This document shows positions 39,246 through 49,314 of a stretch of DNA of 64,000 nt, piece after piece; positions within the stretch are counted from its first letter, which is position 1; every line of letters begins with the position of its first letter. The stretch lies in the NCBI RefSeq assembly GCF_030408755.1, contig NZ_CP047209.1, positions 1,612,001 to 1,676,000 on the forward strand, in the 5' to 3' direction. Origin of the DNA: Corynebacterium felinum (GTDB lineage Bacteria; Actinomycetota; Actinomycetes; Mycobacteriales; Mycobacteriaceae). The translations under genes were made by a program, and so were the position numbers. The notes beneath the pieces were generated by a model. That model saw nothing but the letters and a program-made list of their open reading frames with translations, had not been told where the DNA came from and did no database searches.

Positions 39246-39724
39246 TGGGGATTGAACCGAATGCTCATGGCGCACCAGCCGAGAATGATGTGAATGTGGC
39301 TGCGCCTGTTCATATGCTGAATGTGGTTGAGGCAATGGCTTTGTTGGGCGTTGTCTTAATGCCTGCGAATGAGCAGGGCACAATGGCGCACGCTGTGCTT
39401 AATGATGTTTGTTTCAGTTTTGGTTTGTTGCCTGCAACCCTTTTTGTCCGTGGCGATCGTGATGTGGGTGTGCAGACTTTTGGTGCGAGTCCAGCGTTTT
39501 TCCTTGCTGCCAATGAGGTGACTAATTCGGCGGTAACCGGCAGCGTTTGCGTTATGGACCTGGAGGAGGATTTGCGTGTGCGTGCAGAGGTTGAGATCAC
39601 GATTGCTGCGGGTTTGACTCCGCTGCAGCTGAAATCTGCCCTGAAAGCGAGCGTTGATCAGGTTTTTGGTTTGCTGGACCGTTTTGAGCTCAGTCACAAG
39701 CAGATTGCGCAGCATTCTTTTTAA
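39245..39724 (+). CDS. YbjN-like domain protein, second copy
   Basis: The 159-residue product is similar in plan to the preceding gene: HMLNVVEAMALLGVVLMPANEQG at the N-terminal part, a strand-rich middle, and LKSALKASVDQVFGLLDRFELSHKQ at the C-terminus. The ATG overlaps the upstream stop by one base (TGATG); GTG 39242 is an alternative start one codon earlier. The two paralogue-like proteins probably work together, possibly as a heterodimer. Function unknown. Confidence 0.7.
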   Translation: MGIEPNAHGAPAENDVNVAAPVHMLNVVEAMALLGVVLMPANEQGTMAHAVLNDVCFSFGLLPATLFVRGDRDVGVQTFGASPAFFLAANEVTNSAVTGSVCVMDLEEDLRVRAEVEITIAAGLTPLQLKSALKASVDQVFGLLDRFELSHKQIAQHSF

Positions 39725-39854
39725 CGTTTTTCTTTTCGCCGTTGTGGATGTGTTTGCGCCCGCAACGGCTTTTTTACTGGGACTGCTATTCCGTCGCGCG
39801 TGTGTGCCCCACATGGAATGAGGGGTTGTGGTTGTGTGCATTGTGAATAGCAAA

Positions 39855-39917
39855 CCCCCAGACTTGTGTCGGCGCATTCTTCAAGTGTGGAATGCGTTCG
39901 GTGTGAAAGTCTGGGGG
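39855..39917. repeat. Nested perfect inverted repeats between convergent genes
   Basis: Outer arms CCCCCAGACTT (39855-39865) and AAGTCTGGGGG (39907-39917); inner arms CGCATTC (39873-39879) and GAATGCG (39890-39896). It may serve as a bidirectional transcription end for the YbjN and unknown genes, though U-runs are lacking; a small element remnant is also possible. Confidence 0.6.
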
Positions 39918-40000
39918 GTGTTCTGAAGAGGGAAAGAAAATCTGCGCAGTTTTGTGGCCTGAGTTTTCACTACATCAGCGCTGGTTGGTTAGCCACAATA

Positions 40001-40753
40001 CTATTTGCCGCTAAATAGTGTGGTTTGACCTGCGGTGTCGAGTTTGATGCTGTCTTTGTGGAAGCGAGCAGACTTTGCACCGAGTGTTGCGGTGGACTGT
40101 GACTCGAATTGCACGTCAATGTCTTTCATTTCGCTTGGCTTCATCTTCAGCGCAAGAATGCCTTCGGCGAGTTCGCGATTAGTTTTTGCTTTGTAACTAT
40201 TGACGTCGCGCCCATTGATCGTGCCTGACCAAGTGCCTTTTTCAAATGGGGTAACCTTGCCATCTTTCTTTTCTACAAAGCTGAAGACAACTGGGACTTC
40301 TTCGTCTGCTGCTGGCGCTTGAGGGAAGTTGGCCACCATGAAAGTTTCGGATGCTGGGACGTTATCATGAGGTTGTTCCGCAACCGGTGCTACTGTGCGG
40401 GGTTTTTCGGTTTGCGGTGCGCTGTCGGTGATGCTGCGGGTAGCTGCATTGGCGGAATCTTCGAGCGCAAGTGGAAGTTCGGCAGTGCCAGGGTCTGCGC
40501 TGAGGATACGGTCGACGAATGGGACGGCGTCGCCAAGTCCTTGTTCCTTGAGAATATCGGCACCGATTGATTTCACTGCGGCCAGTGCGTTGTCGGGGAC
40601 CATGTTTTTCAGCTGTGCGGTATCGAGGCTTGTTCCGCCGGCAATGGCGAGCAATACCGTGGTCATCAGGGAAATGATCTGCTTAAGGATATTGGCATCG
40701 ATGTTGATGTCGCCGACTGCGGGCAGATTAAGCTTCATATGTGAACTACTCAC
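40001..40753 (-). CDS. Hypothetical protein, unrecognised
   Basis: The 250-residue protein is not recognised. The N-terminal part (1-60) is amphipathic to hydrophobic (ILKQIISLMTTVLLAIAGG) but lacks a typical signal peptide. A central Ala/Pro/Glu-rich linker (about 105-150) leads to a compact C-terminal domain with FSFVEKKDGKVTPFEKGTW, GRDVNSYKAKTNRELAEGIL and SARFHKDSIKLDT. The start GTG 40753 has AGGAAAG at good spacing; ATG 40738 is an alternative. It stands alone between a hairpin and a long gap. Cellular location unclear; a weakly membrane-associated protein is possible. Confidence 0.6.
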   Translation of the reverse strand: MSSSHMKLNLPAVGDINIDANILKQIISLMTTVLLAIAGGTSLDTAQLKNMVPDNALAAVKSIGADILKEQGLGDAVPFVDRILSADPGTAELPLALEDSANAATRSITDSAPQTEKPRTVAPVAEQPHDNVPASETFMVANFPQAPAADEEVPVVFSFVEKKDGKVTPFEKGTWSGTINGRDVNSYKAKTNRELAEGILALKMKPSEMKDIDVQFESQSTATLGAKSARFHKDSIKLDTAGQTTLFSGK

Positions 40754-41612
40754 TTTCTTTCCTGTGTGCACGCTGCTCAACGCGGTGTTGAGCAGTGCTG
40801 TGAGATCCTGGGGGTTGATGAATGCAAGACAACAACACCAGTAACTCAATTAACAGAAGTAACTTTGTTCATTCTAGTCACAATCTTCACAGAAAAGCTA
40901 GGGAGGTTTTGATAATATACACTAACAATTAATTTAGGTACCTTTAGCTGGGGCACAACCATCCATAAACCCTAGGGCGAGTCGAGACAGGTTTTCATAA
41001 CCACGTGCTTGCTTATCGACGCCCCCTCACCCATCGTTGTACCCACTCGACTCGCTGCAGCACATGCTGCATCTAAAAACTGTGGCTTTCACCCCTACAA
41101 AAAGGACCTAGGCAACAGCTTGCTTTTATACTTGTTAAATGCCCTAGATATTTTGCAGGCGCTCCACCACCTTCGCCCACTAATTCTAGCTTCGGGGCTT
41201 GACTTGAGGTGATGAAAATTGTGGCGATAGAAAACAGCTAAACACCCCATCGCATACAGCAGGTTTGCTCAGCGTACAATGAGTACGCACACTCGCCTAG
41301 CAAGGGCTCTTGCCACCCTTGTGGCACTCAGCGCTTTGTTCCACAGTGACGAAAAGCCGAGTTGTGCACAGTTGATTGGGGGGCGAAAAATCAGTGCGGT
41401 TGCGAACGGATAATTTTCAGGTAAAACGGACACGACGTCGATACGCAAGTGCACACTCGAACTACCCCTCACCAGCCATTTTGATAGTTGTTCACACAGT
41501 TAGTCAAAATGCACAAAGCCTTCCCCTGTTCACGCTCGACCGGCGTAAAAAGGAAAGGCTTCAAGTCTAGGCGAGTTTCAGCATGCGCAGCACACAGCAT
41601 CCACTGCCGCAA
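40754..41612. other. Intergenic region upstream of the hypothetical gene (859 bases)
   Basis: No gene recognised; the longest frames are about 67 codons and unsupported. It is A/T-richer around 40890-40950 (for example GATAATATACACTAACAATTAATT), where a promoter for the hypothetical gene would fit. The nusB-side end holds a probable terminator. Confidence 0.45.
41516..41561 (-). terminator. Probable terminator after nusB
   Basis: On the minus strand AAGCCTTTCC pairs with GGAAGGCTT with one bulge, followed by TTGTGCATTTTG. It lies about 50 bases past the nusB stop. Confidence 0.5.
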
Positions 41613-42434
41613 TTAGGAGTGGGACTCCTGTGAATCATCGGCTGCCGAAGCTGATCCGGTGACCGCATCGTGCGCATCCCCTTCTTCGACACTATCCTGC
41701 CCAACAGACTCATCTGACTGTACAGCATCAGCGTCAGGCTCCACAGCTACCGTTCCAGCAGTATCAACCACATTTTGATCAACATCAGAAGCATCATCGG
41801 AATCCGATACCGACTCATCATCTGTTGCTTCAACCAAATTTTCAGCTTCAGCTAACGCCTCAGCGAAAGAAGCACCAGAAATTTCAGCATCATGTTCAGT
41901 ATCCACACCGTCATCGAACTGAACATTAACCTCAGCCACATCGGCATCAACTGGTGACTTCAACGCATCAATATTCTTCACCGCAGCGTCCAGAACACCA
42001 TTAATATACGCAGGTGCGCGATCAGCGGAATACTGGGAAGCCAACTCAATCGCTTCAGTCACAGCAGTAAGAACAGGAACATCCTCGTTGAAAATCATCT
42101 CCCACACACATGCACGCAAGATAGCGCGATCAACAGCGGCAATGCGGTGAAGCTCCCAATCCTTCGACAGGTAGGCCGCGATGATTTCATCAATACGATT
42201 CAGCTCCTCAGCCACACCGGAAACAATCTCCCGAGTGTAGTGAGCTACCGGAGCAACGTTGCTTTCCTGATGTAGCGCAAGCGAAATTCGATCCTGCACG
42301 ATTGCCACGGGATCAACATCACGAGCTTCTGCTTCATACAGAATTTCCACAGCGCGACGACGAGCCTTGTAGCGCGAGCCGTGACGCTTCCACCGGCGTT
42401 CGTTATCGCTGGAATCCTTAGAGGATGGGGTCAT
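41613..42434 (-). CDS. nusB: Transcription antitermination factor NusB with long acidic tail
   Basis: NusB binds BoxA RNA with S10 for rRNA antitermination. Residues about 20-155 form the NusB domain: [55 protein letters not shown] and [24 protein letters not shown] further ~115 residues are dominated by Asp, Glu, Ser, Ala and Val with no predicted fold. Typical NusB is about 140-160 residues, so this tail nearly doubles it. ATG 42434 is chosen; GTG 42452 is possible. It lies 21 bases after efp, a common pairing. Confidence 0.92.
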   Translation of the reverse strand: MTPSSKDSSDNERRWKRHGSRYKARRRAVEILYEAEARDVDPVAIVQDRISLALHQESNVAPVAHYTREIVSGVAEELNRIDEIIAAYLSKDWELHRIAAVDRAILRACVWEMIFNEDVPVLTAVTEAIELASQYSADRAPAYINGVLDAAVKNIDALKSPVDADVAEVNVQFDDGVDTEHDAEISGASFAEALAEAENLVEATDDESVSDSDDASDVDQNVVDTAGTVAVEPDADAVQSDESVGQDSVEEGDAHDAVTGSASAADDSQESHS

Positions 42435-42455
42435 TGTATCTTGAGCACCCACAGC

Positions 42456-43019
42456 TTAGTTGTTCACACGAGACAGGTAAGAACCGTCACGGGTGTCGAC
42501 CTTCACCACATTGCCGGTCTCAACAAACAAAGGAACCTGGATCTCAGCGCCGGTCTCCAAAGTTGCAGGCTTGGTGCCGCTGTTGGAGCGATCGCCTTGC
42601 AGGCCAGGCTCAGTGTGGGAAATCTTCAAGTCCAAAGAGATAGGAAGTTCAGCGAACAATGCTTCACCCTCATGGAAGGACACCTGAATGGTGGTGTTTT
42701 CCAGCAGGAACTTTGCGCCATCGCCAACGATGTGCTCAGGAAGCTCAACCTGCTCGTAGGTCTTCTCATCCATGACAACGTAGGAGGTGCCGTCATGGTA
42801 CAGGTAGGTCATATCGCGACGATCAACAGTTGCGGTCTCGACCTTGACACCAGCGTTGAAGGTCTTGTCAGTAACCTTGCCAGATACAACATCCTTGAGC
42901 TTGGTACGCACGAATGCAGGGCCCTTGCCCGGCTTCACGTGCTGGAACTCGACGATTTGCTGCAGCTTGTTATCGATCTTGAGAACAAGACCGTTCTTGA
43001 AATCAGCGGTAGTTGCCAC
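42456..43019 (-). CDS. efp: Elongation factor P
   Basis: Relieves ribosome stalling at polyproline. The 187-residue three-domain protein has the tip sequence [10 protein letters not shown], with Lys32 in a palindromic PGKGP loop. This loop is reported for actinobacterial EF-Ps that work without lysine modification, and no epmA/epmB or equivalent genes are nearby. The C-terminal signature [21 protein letters not shown] is intact. It is co-transcribed with nusB. Confidence 0.96.
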   Translation of the reverse strand: MATTADFKNGLVLKIDNKLQQIVEFQHVKPGKGPAFVRTKLKDVVSGKVTDKTFNAGVKVETATVDRRDMTYLYHDGTSYVVMDEKTYEQVELPEHIVGDGAKFLLENTTIQVSFHEGEALFAELPISLDLKISHTEPGLQGDRSNSGTKPATLETGAEIQVPLFVETGNVVKVDTRDGSYLSRVNN

Positions 43020-43399
43020 GGGAGGGTACTTCCTTCTAGGTCGATGTCATGTTTTAACTGTTCGATGATACATGAAAAATCGCCCAAAACATACTTTTCC
43101 TCAGTACGCCAGACCCCACTACCAGCCCTAGCTCACTGTCACACCATGCACCCTTGCTCAAACCATGACAGCGGCGGCGACACTCTACGCCCATAGATTA
43201 AGCCCCATGATTGCACGATTCACTGAGTAATAGCGTGTGGATATTAGCCATTATTTATAGCATTCCAGCACTTCACTAGCTTGTTGAGGTTATGACTCAT
43301 GTCCACAATGCCATCAAACTGGCCACCGGCGACACTTGTATCCTGCGTATGATGGGCATTCATAGAAGGATAGAACCCAGCCTCGAAGGAGCTTGCCTG
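43020..43399. other. Divergent interval between efp and a lipoprotein gene (380 bases)
   Basis: No gene. It should contain divergent promoters for efp-nusB and the lipoprotein. An in-frame ATG at 43292 exists but the sequence from there is not signal-like and has no SD. Confidence 0.5.
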
Positions 43400-44482
43400 A
43401 TGATCACGTACCAACAACGCAAGGTGTTCATCATCACAACGATGGTCACCGTAGGCGCAGCAACCCTCGTTGCGTGTTCAACTCCCAGCCCAGAATCCAC
43501 AACCACCCCCACCGCGCCTGTGACACAAACACAAGCAGCAACAAGTGTTGCGGAAACAACCAGCCAATCGCCAACCCCAGACTATCCCTTCGGTTCAGTC
43601 GACACATTTTTCACAGGTCGTGCACTCGACCCCGAAGACTTCCAGCGCAGCCTCAATGCCACCTCCATCCCTGACCCTTATTCGCATATTCTGATCAGCT
43701 CCGCTAACACCGGAATCCAGTGCCTAACGCGTCTTTCCTCCGAAAACGCCCAGCCAGTGGTTTGTGACTCAGACTTTGGCACAACCTTCACCAGTGAAAT
43801 TGTGATCGACAATGCAGTGAAAATGAACATGCCTAGCCAAACCGAACGGTTAGCTGGCGATTTCATTCGCACCCTCCCCGTAGGATCCATGATTACAACC
43901 AATGCGGCTACGTGCGCCCAAAAGTTGAACTACTTCGGATGCAAAGATGCACAGGGCACTTTCTTTGTCACCGATGGCCACAAAGTATGGGACAACAACG
44001 GTGAAAAAGAAGCACTGGCTCATACAGGCCCTACACGCGGAAATACCTTTGTCACCCAATATCAGGGACTCAATGGCGTTGTCTTTAGCCACAGTCGAAA
44101 ATTCACCTGGCCTGACGGCCCAGAAGTTACCGACGTGCATACGTGCTTTATCCCCACACCAGATGCCGATGCGCGCGGGTATATCAATACCAAGGGGCAC
44201 TACTTCTGCACCGTCCGCCACGATGGTGAGGTCATGGGAACATACGAAGGTGGTCTAGCGCCGCAGCACTTCATTGAAGGTGACAGCACCCAGCTGCCTG
44301 AGATTCCGGAAGCACCCACCGTGGACGAGGGTGAAAAAATCTACAGCCACGGGCATGTCCAATTCCACCTCGGCGAAGGATCAGAGAGCAGGGTGAAGAC
44401 CCCAGTGGGATACGACTATGTGCTGCTGAATCAAGGCTACTCCCCTGACCCCACTGCATCATCGCCCAAGTGGCTAGATTAA
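43400..44482 (+). CDS. Secreted lipoprotein of unknown function
   Basis: The 360-residue protein starts MITYQQRKVF, then a hydrophobic stretch ending in the lipobox LVAC (Cys about residue 26), followed by a Thr/Ser/Pro/Gln-rich linker (about 27-65). The remainder is a soluble domain with several cysteines (IQCLTRL, PVVCDSDFG, ATCAQKLNYFGCKDAQG, HTCFIP, HYFCTVRHDG) that likely form disulphides outside the cell. The start ATG 43400 has AAGGAG 9 bases upstream. No family recognised. It is a plus-strand insert in the pepQ-efp-nusB region and may be lineage specific. Confidence 0.78.
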   Translation: MITYQQRKVFIITTMVTVGAATLVACSTPSPESTTTPTAPVTQTQAATSVAETTSQSPTPDYPFGSVDTFFTGRALDPEDFQRSLNATSIPDPYSHILISSANTGIQCLTRLSSENAQPVVCDSDFGTTFTSEIVIDNAVKMNMPSQTERLAGDFIRTLPVGSMITTNAATCAQKLNYFGCKDAQGTFFVTDGHKVWDNNGEKEALAHTGPTRGNTFVTQYQGLNGVVFSHSRKFTWPDGPEVTDVHTCFIPTPDADARGYINTKGHYFCTVRHDGEVMGTYEGGLAPQHFIEGDSTQLPEIPEAPTVDEGEKIYSHGHVQFHLGEGSESRVKTPVGYDYVLLNQGYSPDPTASSPKWLD

Positions 44483-44522
44483 AACCGCACAGCCTATCCA
44501 TACTCAATAGGCACACTATTGA

Positions 44523-44560
44523 AGCCCTCGTTTCTTTCTCCGTGATAAGAAACGAGGGCT
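44523..44560. terminator. 14-bp hairpin between convergent lipoprotein and pepQ
   Basis: AGCCCTCGTTTCTT and its exact complement are separated by 10 bases, placed between two convergent genes. T-runs are modest, but location and stem strength fit a shared terminator. Confidence 0.7.
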
Positions 44561-44612
44561 CAACTGTCGCACCAACACGCATCCGGGTGCGGGTTGTAGT
44601 CAGGCCGTCATA

Positions 44613-45704
44613 CTAGACGATGGTGAGATCCTTACTGAGATTGGTGAGATTCTCAGGGCGACCGGACGTAATAATCAACGTATCCTCGATACGCACCCCG
44701 CCTTTACCCGGCACATAGATACCCGGCTCAATGGTCAAAGTCATATGCTCTTCCAGCTCACCAGTGCCAGTTGCCGCCGCCCACGGCGCCTCATGAACGT
44801 CCAAGCCGATACCGTGCCCAGTGGAGTGCACAAAATACTCTCCATAGCCAGCATTGGTGATCACATCGCGACACGCCTTGTCGACGTCGGCAAGCTTCGC
44901 ACCCGGAACCGCGGCAGCGCAACCCGCGAGCTGCGCTTGGAGCACAATGTCGTAAATTTCCTTGCTAAAAGCATTCGCCTCACCCACAACCACGGTGCGA
45001 GTGGTATCAGAGTTGAACCCTCGATCGTGCGCGCCGAAATCCACTGTAACGAGATCGCCAACTTCAATCACCCGATCCGTCGCCGAGTGATGAGGCTTCG
45101 CAGAATTTGGGCCGGAGGCAACAATAGTATCGAAGCTGGGGTGCTCCGCACCTTTCACACGCATCTTAAACTCAAGATCAGCCGCCACTTCACGCTCAGT
45201 GCGACCTGCGCGAATGCCACCCTCATCAAGCAGCTCCTGGAAAGCCGAGTTAGCCAGATCAGCAACCGCACGCAGACGCTCACGTTCAATCGGATCTTTG
45301 GTGATCCGAATCTTCTCAATCACCCCAGAAATAGGCACTAAAGTGACATCCTCTGGGCACGCTTCCTTCAACTTTTCCAATTGCGCGACATTAACAAAAT
45401 CAGCCTCAAAGCCCACTCGACGAGGACCCTCAATGCCTTTGAGCAACTCCACAGCACAATTGCGGGCAACCACAACCTCGATATCAGGAACTTCTTCAGC
45501 AATCTGGGTGGTATAACGACCATCAGTGGCGATCAGGGCAGAAAGATCCTTCGACACAATCACAGCACCATTGGAACCCGAAAACCCCGACAGATACCGC
45601 ACATGAGTAAGGTGCGTCACCAACATAGTATCGACACGTTGCGCAGCCAACGTTGCTGCCAATGCCCGACGCCGAGTAAGAAACCGAGTATCAGATAGTG
45701 CCAT
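44613..45704 (-). CDS. pepQ: Xaa-Pro peptidase, M24 family
   Basis: Cleaves peptides with proline at the second position. The 363-residue protein has an N-terminal creatinase-like domain (about 1-125; YLSGFSGSNGAV near 36) and a pita-bread metallopeptidase domain with TVDFGAHDRGFNSDTTRT near 215, HSTGHGIGLDVHEAPW near 285 and TIEPGIYVPGKGGVRIED near 325, giving the five Asp/His/Glu metal ligands. Start ATG 45704 (MALSDTRF) has AAAGAGG close upstream. It lies between aroQ and efp. Confidence 0.92.
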   Translation of the reverse strand: MALSDTRFLTRRRALAATLAAQRVDTMLVTHLTHVRYLSGFSGSNGAVIVSKDLSALIATDGRYTTQIAEEVPDIEVVVARNCAVELLKGIEGPRRVGFEADFVNVAQLEKLKEACPEDVTLVPISGVIEKIRITKDPIERERLRAVADLANSAFQELLDEGGIRAGRTEREVAADLEFKMRVKGAEHPSFDTIVASGPNSAKPHHSATDRVIEVGDLVTVDFGAHDRGFNSDTTRTVVVGEANAFSKEIYDIVLQAQLAGCAAAVPGAKLADVDKACRDVITNAGYGEYFVHSTGHGIGLDVHEAPWAAATGTGELEEHMTLTIEPGIYVPGKGGVRIEDTLIITSGRPENLTNLSKDLTIV

Positions 45705-45968
45705 GAAAGCCTCTTTCGATTCAATAAAACTCACAACAGCTCATTGTGCATTCACCACAAAGGCATAAAAACACACAACGAAACAACCTCACATATCCAC
45801 CCAGACGAAGAAAACCACCAAAAGTGAATATGTGACTAATAGTACTCTGCCCCACCACAGTGCTACCCCCACCACACACCACGCCCCCACAAACCAAGCA
45901 ACCACAGCAGAAAAAACCAACACCAACACACGCAAGCATGCAGGTGGTGGCGGACAGACAAACGGGGC

Positions 45969-46412
45969 CTACCCCATCAACGACGCGAAATACTCCAAGG
46001 CGAGAACATAACCGTACACCCCGAGTCCAGCAATCACTCCTCGAGCAATCGGACTTAAGTAGGAATGCTGACGAAACGGTTCGCGGGCATGCACATTAGA
46101 AATGTGCACCTCAACAAAACCAGCCCCATCGGCAATCTCCGCCAAAGCATCACGCAACGCCACTGACGTGTGGGTAAAACCACCAGGATTAATAATCACC
46201 GGCTGTTGTTTATCGGCAGCCTCATGAATCCACTCAATCAACTGCCCCTCGTGGTTCGACTGCTTACAGGTGACAGTCAAACCCAATTCATTGGCGCGGG
46301 CATGAATCATTGTCTCCACATCAGCCAACGTCGTGGTGCCATACACCTCAGGCTGACGTTTGCCCAAGCGATTTAAGTTCGGCCCGTTGAGAACAAGCAC
46401 ACTGCGATTCAT
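45969..46412 (-). CDS. aroQ: 3-dehydroquinate dehydratase, type II
   Basis: Dehydrates 3-dehydroquinate in the shikimate pathway. The 147-residue product has [19 protein letters not shown] with the catalytic Tyr near residue 24, [18 protein letters not shown] near 73 and [17 protein letters not shown] near 100 (His). It lies 30 bases after aroB. A 264-base gap separates it from pepQ; a Cys-rich 72-codon frame there is not considered real. Confidence 0.96.
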   Translation of the reverse strand: MNRSVLVLNGPNLNRLGKRQPEVYGTTTLADVETMIHARANELGLTVTCKQSNHEGQLIEWIHEAADKQQPVIINPGGFTHTSVALRDALAEIADGAGFVEVHISNVHAREPFRQHSYLSPIARGVIAGLGVYGYVLALEYFASLMG

Positions 46413-46441
46413 AATCTTCCACTTCCTTGCTTTACGGGACG

Positions 46442-47536
46442 CTAACTGGGTTCTTCTGTAACGGACACCCGCTCATAGGCCTGTAGCAGCTGCTCATAGG
46501 TGGCATTTTCAAGTCGAGTGGTTTCACCAGCAGCGGTGAGTGCGACGAAACGAATCTTGCCGTCGCGATTCTTCTTATCCCTAGTCATACCCTGATACAA
46601 GGTATCGAAATCATGCCCACTATAGCTGGTAGGCAAACCAATAGAACGCAGAATCTTCGCGTGGCGAGCAACAAGCTGATCATCAATCAACCCCACAATA
46701 TGGCTCAAATGTGCAATAAACATCATGCCAACCGCCACTGCGTTGCCATGGCGCCATGTAAAATTCTCTGCCAATTCCACTGCATGACCAAAAGTATGCC
46801 CATAATTCAAAGTCTCACGCAGGCCAGACTCCTTCAAATCCTGACCCACCACACGAGCCTTCACAGTCACCGAACGCCGAATCAACTCAGGCAGGAAACC
46901 ATCAACCTTCAAACAGGCTTTCGCATCAGTCTCATACAGCTCAAGAATGCGAGTATCGGAAATAAAACCAGTCTTGATAATCTCCGCACTTCCCGCAACT
47001 AATTCAGCCTGAGGCAACGAAGGAAGGAAATCAAGATCAATGAAAACACCAGTAGGCTCATGGAAAGCACCCACTAGGTTCTTACCTGCCTGAGTATTAA
47101 TACCAGTCTTGCCACCAACGGCGGCATCCACCATGGCCAACAATGTTGTAGGAACCTGCACCACCTTAATGCCACGCATCCATGCTGCTGCCACAAAACC
47201 AGCCAGATCAGTAGCTGCACCACCACCGAGACCAATCACCATGTCAGTGCGACCAAATGCCTTCTGCCCGAGAGCATTCCACAGATCCTCACACACACTC
47301 AGCGTTTTTCCTGCTTCAGCGTCGGGTACCTCGAAAACAGTGGGTGTAATGCCAGCGTCAGTGGCGGCGTCGGCAAGCGTGTGCGCATACGCAGCCACAG
47401 CAGGCTGGGTGATAATCGCCACCTGGGAAGGCGAATGCGCAGCCACGCAATCAATAATCCCCGACTTCAAATCATGCCCAATAATAACCGTGTACGGAGA
47501 TTGACTTTGGACCGTGACAGTAGCACTCAACGACAT
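46442..47536 (-). CDS. aroB: 3-dehydroquinate synthase
   Basis: Converts DAHP to 3-dehydroquinate using NAD and a divalent metal. The 364-residue product has [23 protein letters not shown]... near residue 100, [19 protein letters not shown] near 127, and metal ligands in [15 protein letters not shown] near 245 and [11 protein letters not shown] near 263. It lies between aroK and aroQ. Confidence 0.96.
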   Translation of the reverse strand: MSLSATVTVQSQSPYTVIIGHDLKSGIIDCVAAHSPSQVAIITQPAVAAYAHTLADAATDAGITPTVFEVPDAEAGKTLSVCEDLWNALGQKAFGRTDMVIGLGGGAATDLAGFVAAAWMRGIKVVQVPTTLLAMVDAAVGGKTGINTQAGKNLVGAFHEPTGVFIDLDFLPSLPQAELVAGSAEIIKTGFISDTRILELYETDAKACLKVDGFLPELIRRSVTVKARVVGQDLKESGLRETLNYGHTFGHAVELAENFTWRHGNAVAVGMMFIAHLSHIVGLIDDQLVARHAKILRSIGLPTSYSGHDFDTLYQGMTRDKKNRDGKIRFVALTAAGETTRLENATYEQLLQAYERVSVTEEPS

Positions 47537-47554
47537 GACGCAGCTGTCCCCTTT

Positions 47555-48052
47555 CTAGCTGTTCGTTTCAATAAAAGACAGAATCTCTGCCACAACCTGC
47601 TGCTCAGTACGCCCATCAGTGCGGACACGGAACTGCGCTACCTCACGATACAACGGAATTCGAGGCCCAACCAGCTCAGCATAACTCGTACCGCGCAAAA
47701 ACGGTCGGGAATCATCACACGACGTGCGACGATCACCCTCCTTTAAACTCACATCAACCCACACAACCTGGTGCTTTTTCAACAGCTCGCGAGTGGAATC
47801 AGTAACAACCGCACCGCCCCCTACACTAAGCACACCCTCTTCAGCAAGCGCCTGGGCGATGACCTTAGCCTCAATCTCGCGGAACTTCTCTTTACCGAAT
47901 TCCGCGACGATCTGCGCGCAACTTTTCTCCAACTTATGCTCGATGAGTTGATCCGAATCAACAAACTCACTGTTCAAAGCACGAGCCAAGCGTGTGCCAA
48001 TCGTCGACTTCCCAGCCCCCGGAGGGCCGACCAATACAACGAGAGGTGCCAT
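47555..48052 (-). CDS. aroK: Shikimate kinase
   Basis: Phosphorylates shikimate. The 165-residue product has the P-loop GPPGAGKSTIG near residue 9, the shikimate-binding DSDQLIE near 34, FREIEAKVIAQAL near 56, SVGGGAVV near 76 and the lid region with RPFLRGTSY near 118. It starts 9 bases after aroC, and aroB follows 18 bases later. Confidence 0.96.
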   Translation of the reverse strand: MAPLVVLVGPPGAGKSTIGTRLARALNSEFVDSDQLIEHKLEKSCAQIVAEFGKEKFREIEAKVIAQALAEEGVLSVGGGAVVTDSTRELLKKHQVVWVDVSLKEGDRRTSCDDSRPFLRGTSYAELVGPRIPLYREVAQFRVRTDGRTEQQVVAEILSFIETNS

Positions 48053-48061
48053 GAAAACTCC

Positions 48062-49267
48062 TTAGAACTGCAACCTATGCTCAACGCGCTCAAGGTAGGA
48101 GGCAATATTGTGTTTCGTTTCAGCAAGACTATCCCCGCCGAACTTCTGCAACACAGCACGTGCCAGCACCAACGCTACCATCGCTTCAGCAACGACACCG
48201 GCTGCAGGCACCGCGCACACATCGGAGCGCTGGTGAATACCCGTTGCAGGCTTACCCGTTGCCATATCCACAGTCTTAAGCGCACGCGGCACAGTAGAAA
48301 TTGGCTTCATAGCTGCGCGAACACGCAACGTTTCACCGTTGGTCATACCGCCTTCGAGACCACCGGCACGATTAGTTGTACGGCACACGGTACCGTCTTC
48401 TTCGCGCACCATTTCATCGTGCGCTTCAGAACCGCGGCGACGAGCTTCTTCGAATCCATCACCAATTTCCACACCCTTAATGGCCTGAATACCCATAACC
48501 GCTGCTGCTAGTTGCGCATCAAGGCGATCGTCCCCGGAAATATGGGAGCCAAGGCCAATAGGAAGACCGTGAACAAGCACTTCAACAATGCCGCCGAGAG
48601 TATCGCCCTGCTTTTTCGCAGCCTCAATTTCAGCAATCATGGACTCTTCAGCAGCCTTCGATGCAGCGCGCACAGGCGATTCATCAATAGCCTCAAGATC
48701 GGCAAACGTAGGGTCTTCCCCCGCGAAAGGTTCGGAGCGACCAATAGAAATCACGTGGCTGAATACTTCCACGCCGAGCGTTTCTCTTAAGAAATTGCGG
48801 GCAACAGTCGCCGCAGCTACGCGTGCTGCTGTTTCGCGTGCCGACGCGCGCTCTAAGATGGGGCGCGCCTCATCAAGGTCGTACTTCAACATGCCCGCAA
48901 AATCCGCATGTCCGGGGCGTGGGCGAGTCAGTTTCGCACCGCGTCCCGAGCTCATTGCCGAGCGAACCTCTTCGTCCTCCATATCAATGGGATCTGCAGA
49001 CATGATGGTAGTCCACTTCGGCCACTCAGTATTACCAATCATGACAGCGATCGGGCTACCAAGGGTCTTACCGTGGCGGATACCGCCCAGCATGGTGACC
49101 TCATCAGCCTCAAACTTCATACGAGCACCACGACCGTAGCCGAGACGGCGACGAGCAAGCTGATATGAAATCTCCTCCCGCGTAATTGGGACGCCAGCGG
49201 GCATATGTTCAAGCATTGCCACCAGCGCCTGGCCGTGAGATTCTCCTGCAGTAGTCCAACGAAGCAT
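48062..49267 (-). CDS. aroC: Chorismate synthase
   Basis: Last common step of aromatic amino acid synthesis, making chorismate with reduced FMN. The 401-residue product has [17 protein letters not shown] at the N-terminus, [13 protein letters not shown] near 40, [15 protein letters not shown] near 107, [11 protein letters not shown] near 300 and [19 protein letters not shown] near 350. First of the aroC-aroK-aroB-aroQ cluster. Confidence 0.97.
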   Translation of the reverse strand: MLRWTTAGESHGQALVAMLEHMPAGVPITREEISYQLARRRLGYGRGARMKFEADEVTMLGGIRHGKTLGSPIAVMIGNTEWPKWTTIMSADPIDMEDEEVRSAMSSGRGAKLTRPRPGHADFAGMLKYDLDEARPILERASARETAARVAAATVARNFLRETLGVEVFSHVISIGRSEPFAGEDPTFADLEAIDESPVRAASKAAEESMIAEIEAAKKQGDTLGGIVEVLVHGLPIGLGSHISGDDRLDAQLAAAVMGIQAIKGVEIGDGFEEARRRGSEAHDEMVREEDGTVCRTTNRAGGLEGGMTNGETLRVRAAMKPISTVPRALKTVDMATGKPATGIHQRSDVCAVPAAGVVAEAMVALVLARAVLQKFGGDSLAETKHNIASYLERVEHRLQF

Positions 49268-49314
49268 GAACGCAATTATTACATGGTTTCAATTAAATTA
49301 ATGAACTCTACCCC

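Noticed and set aside
45721..45939. 72-codon minus-strand frame rich in Cys, Gly and Val between aroQ and pepQ
   Set aside because: Composition looks like translated low-complexity intergenic DNA; no SD, no family resemblance.
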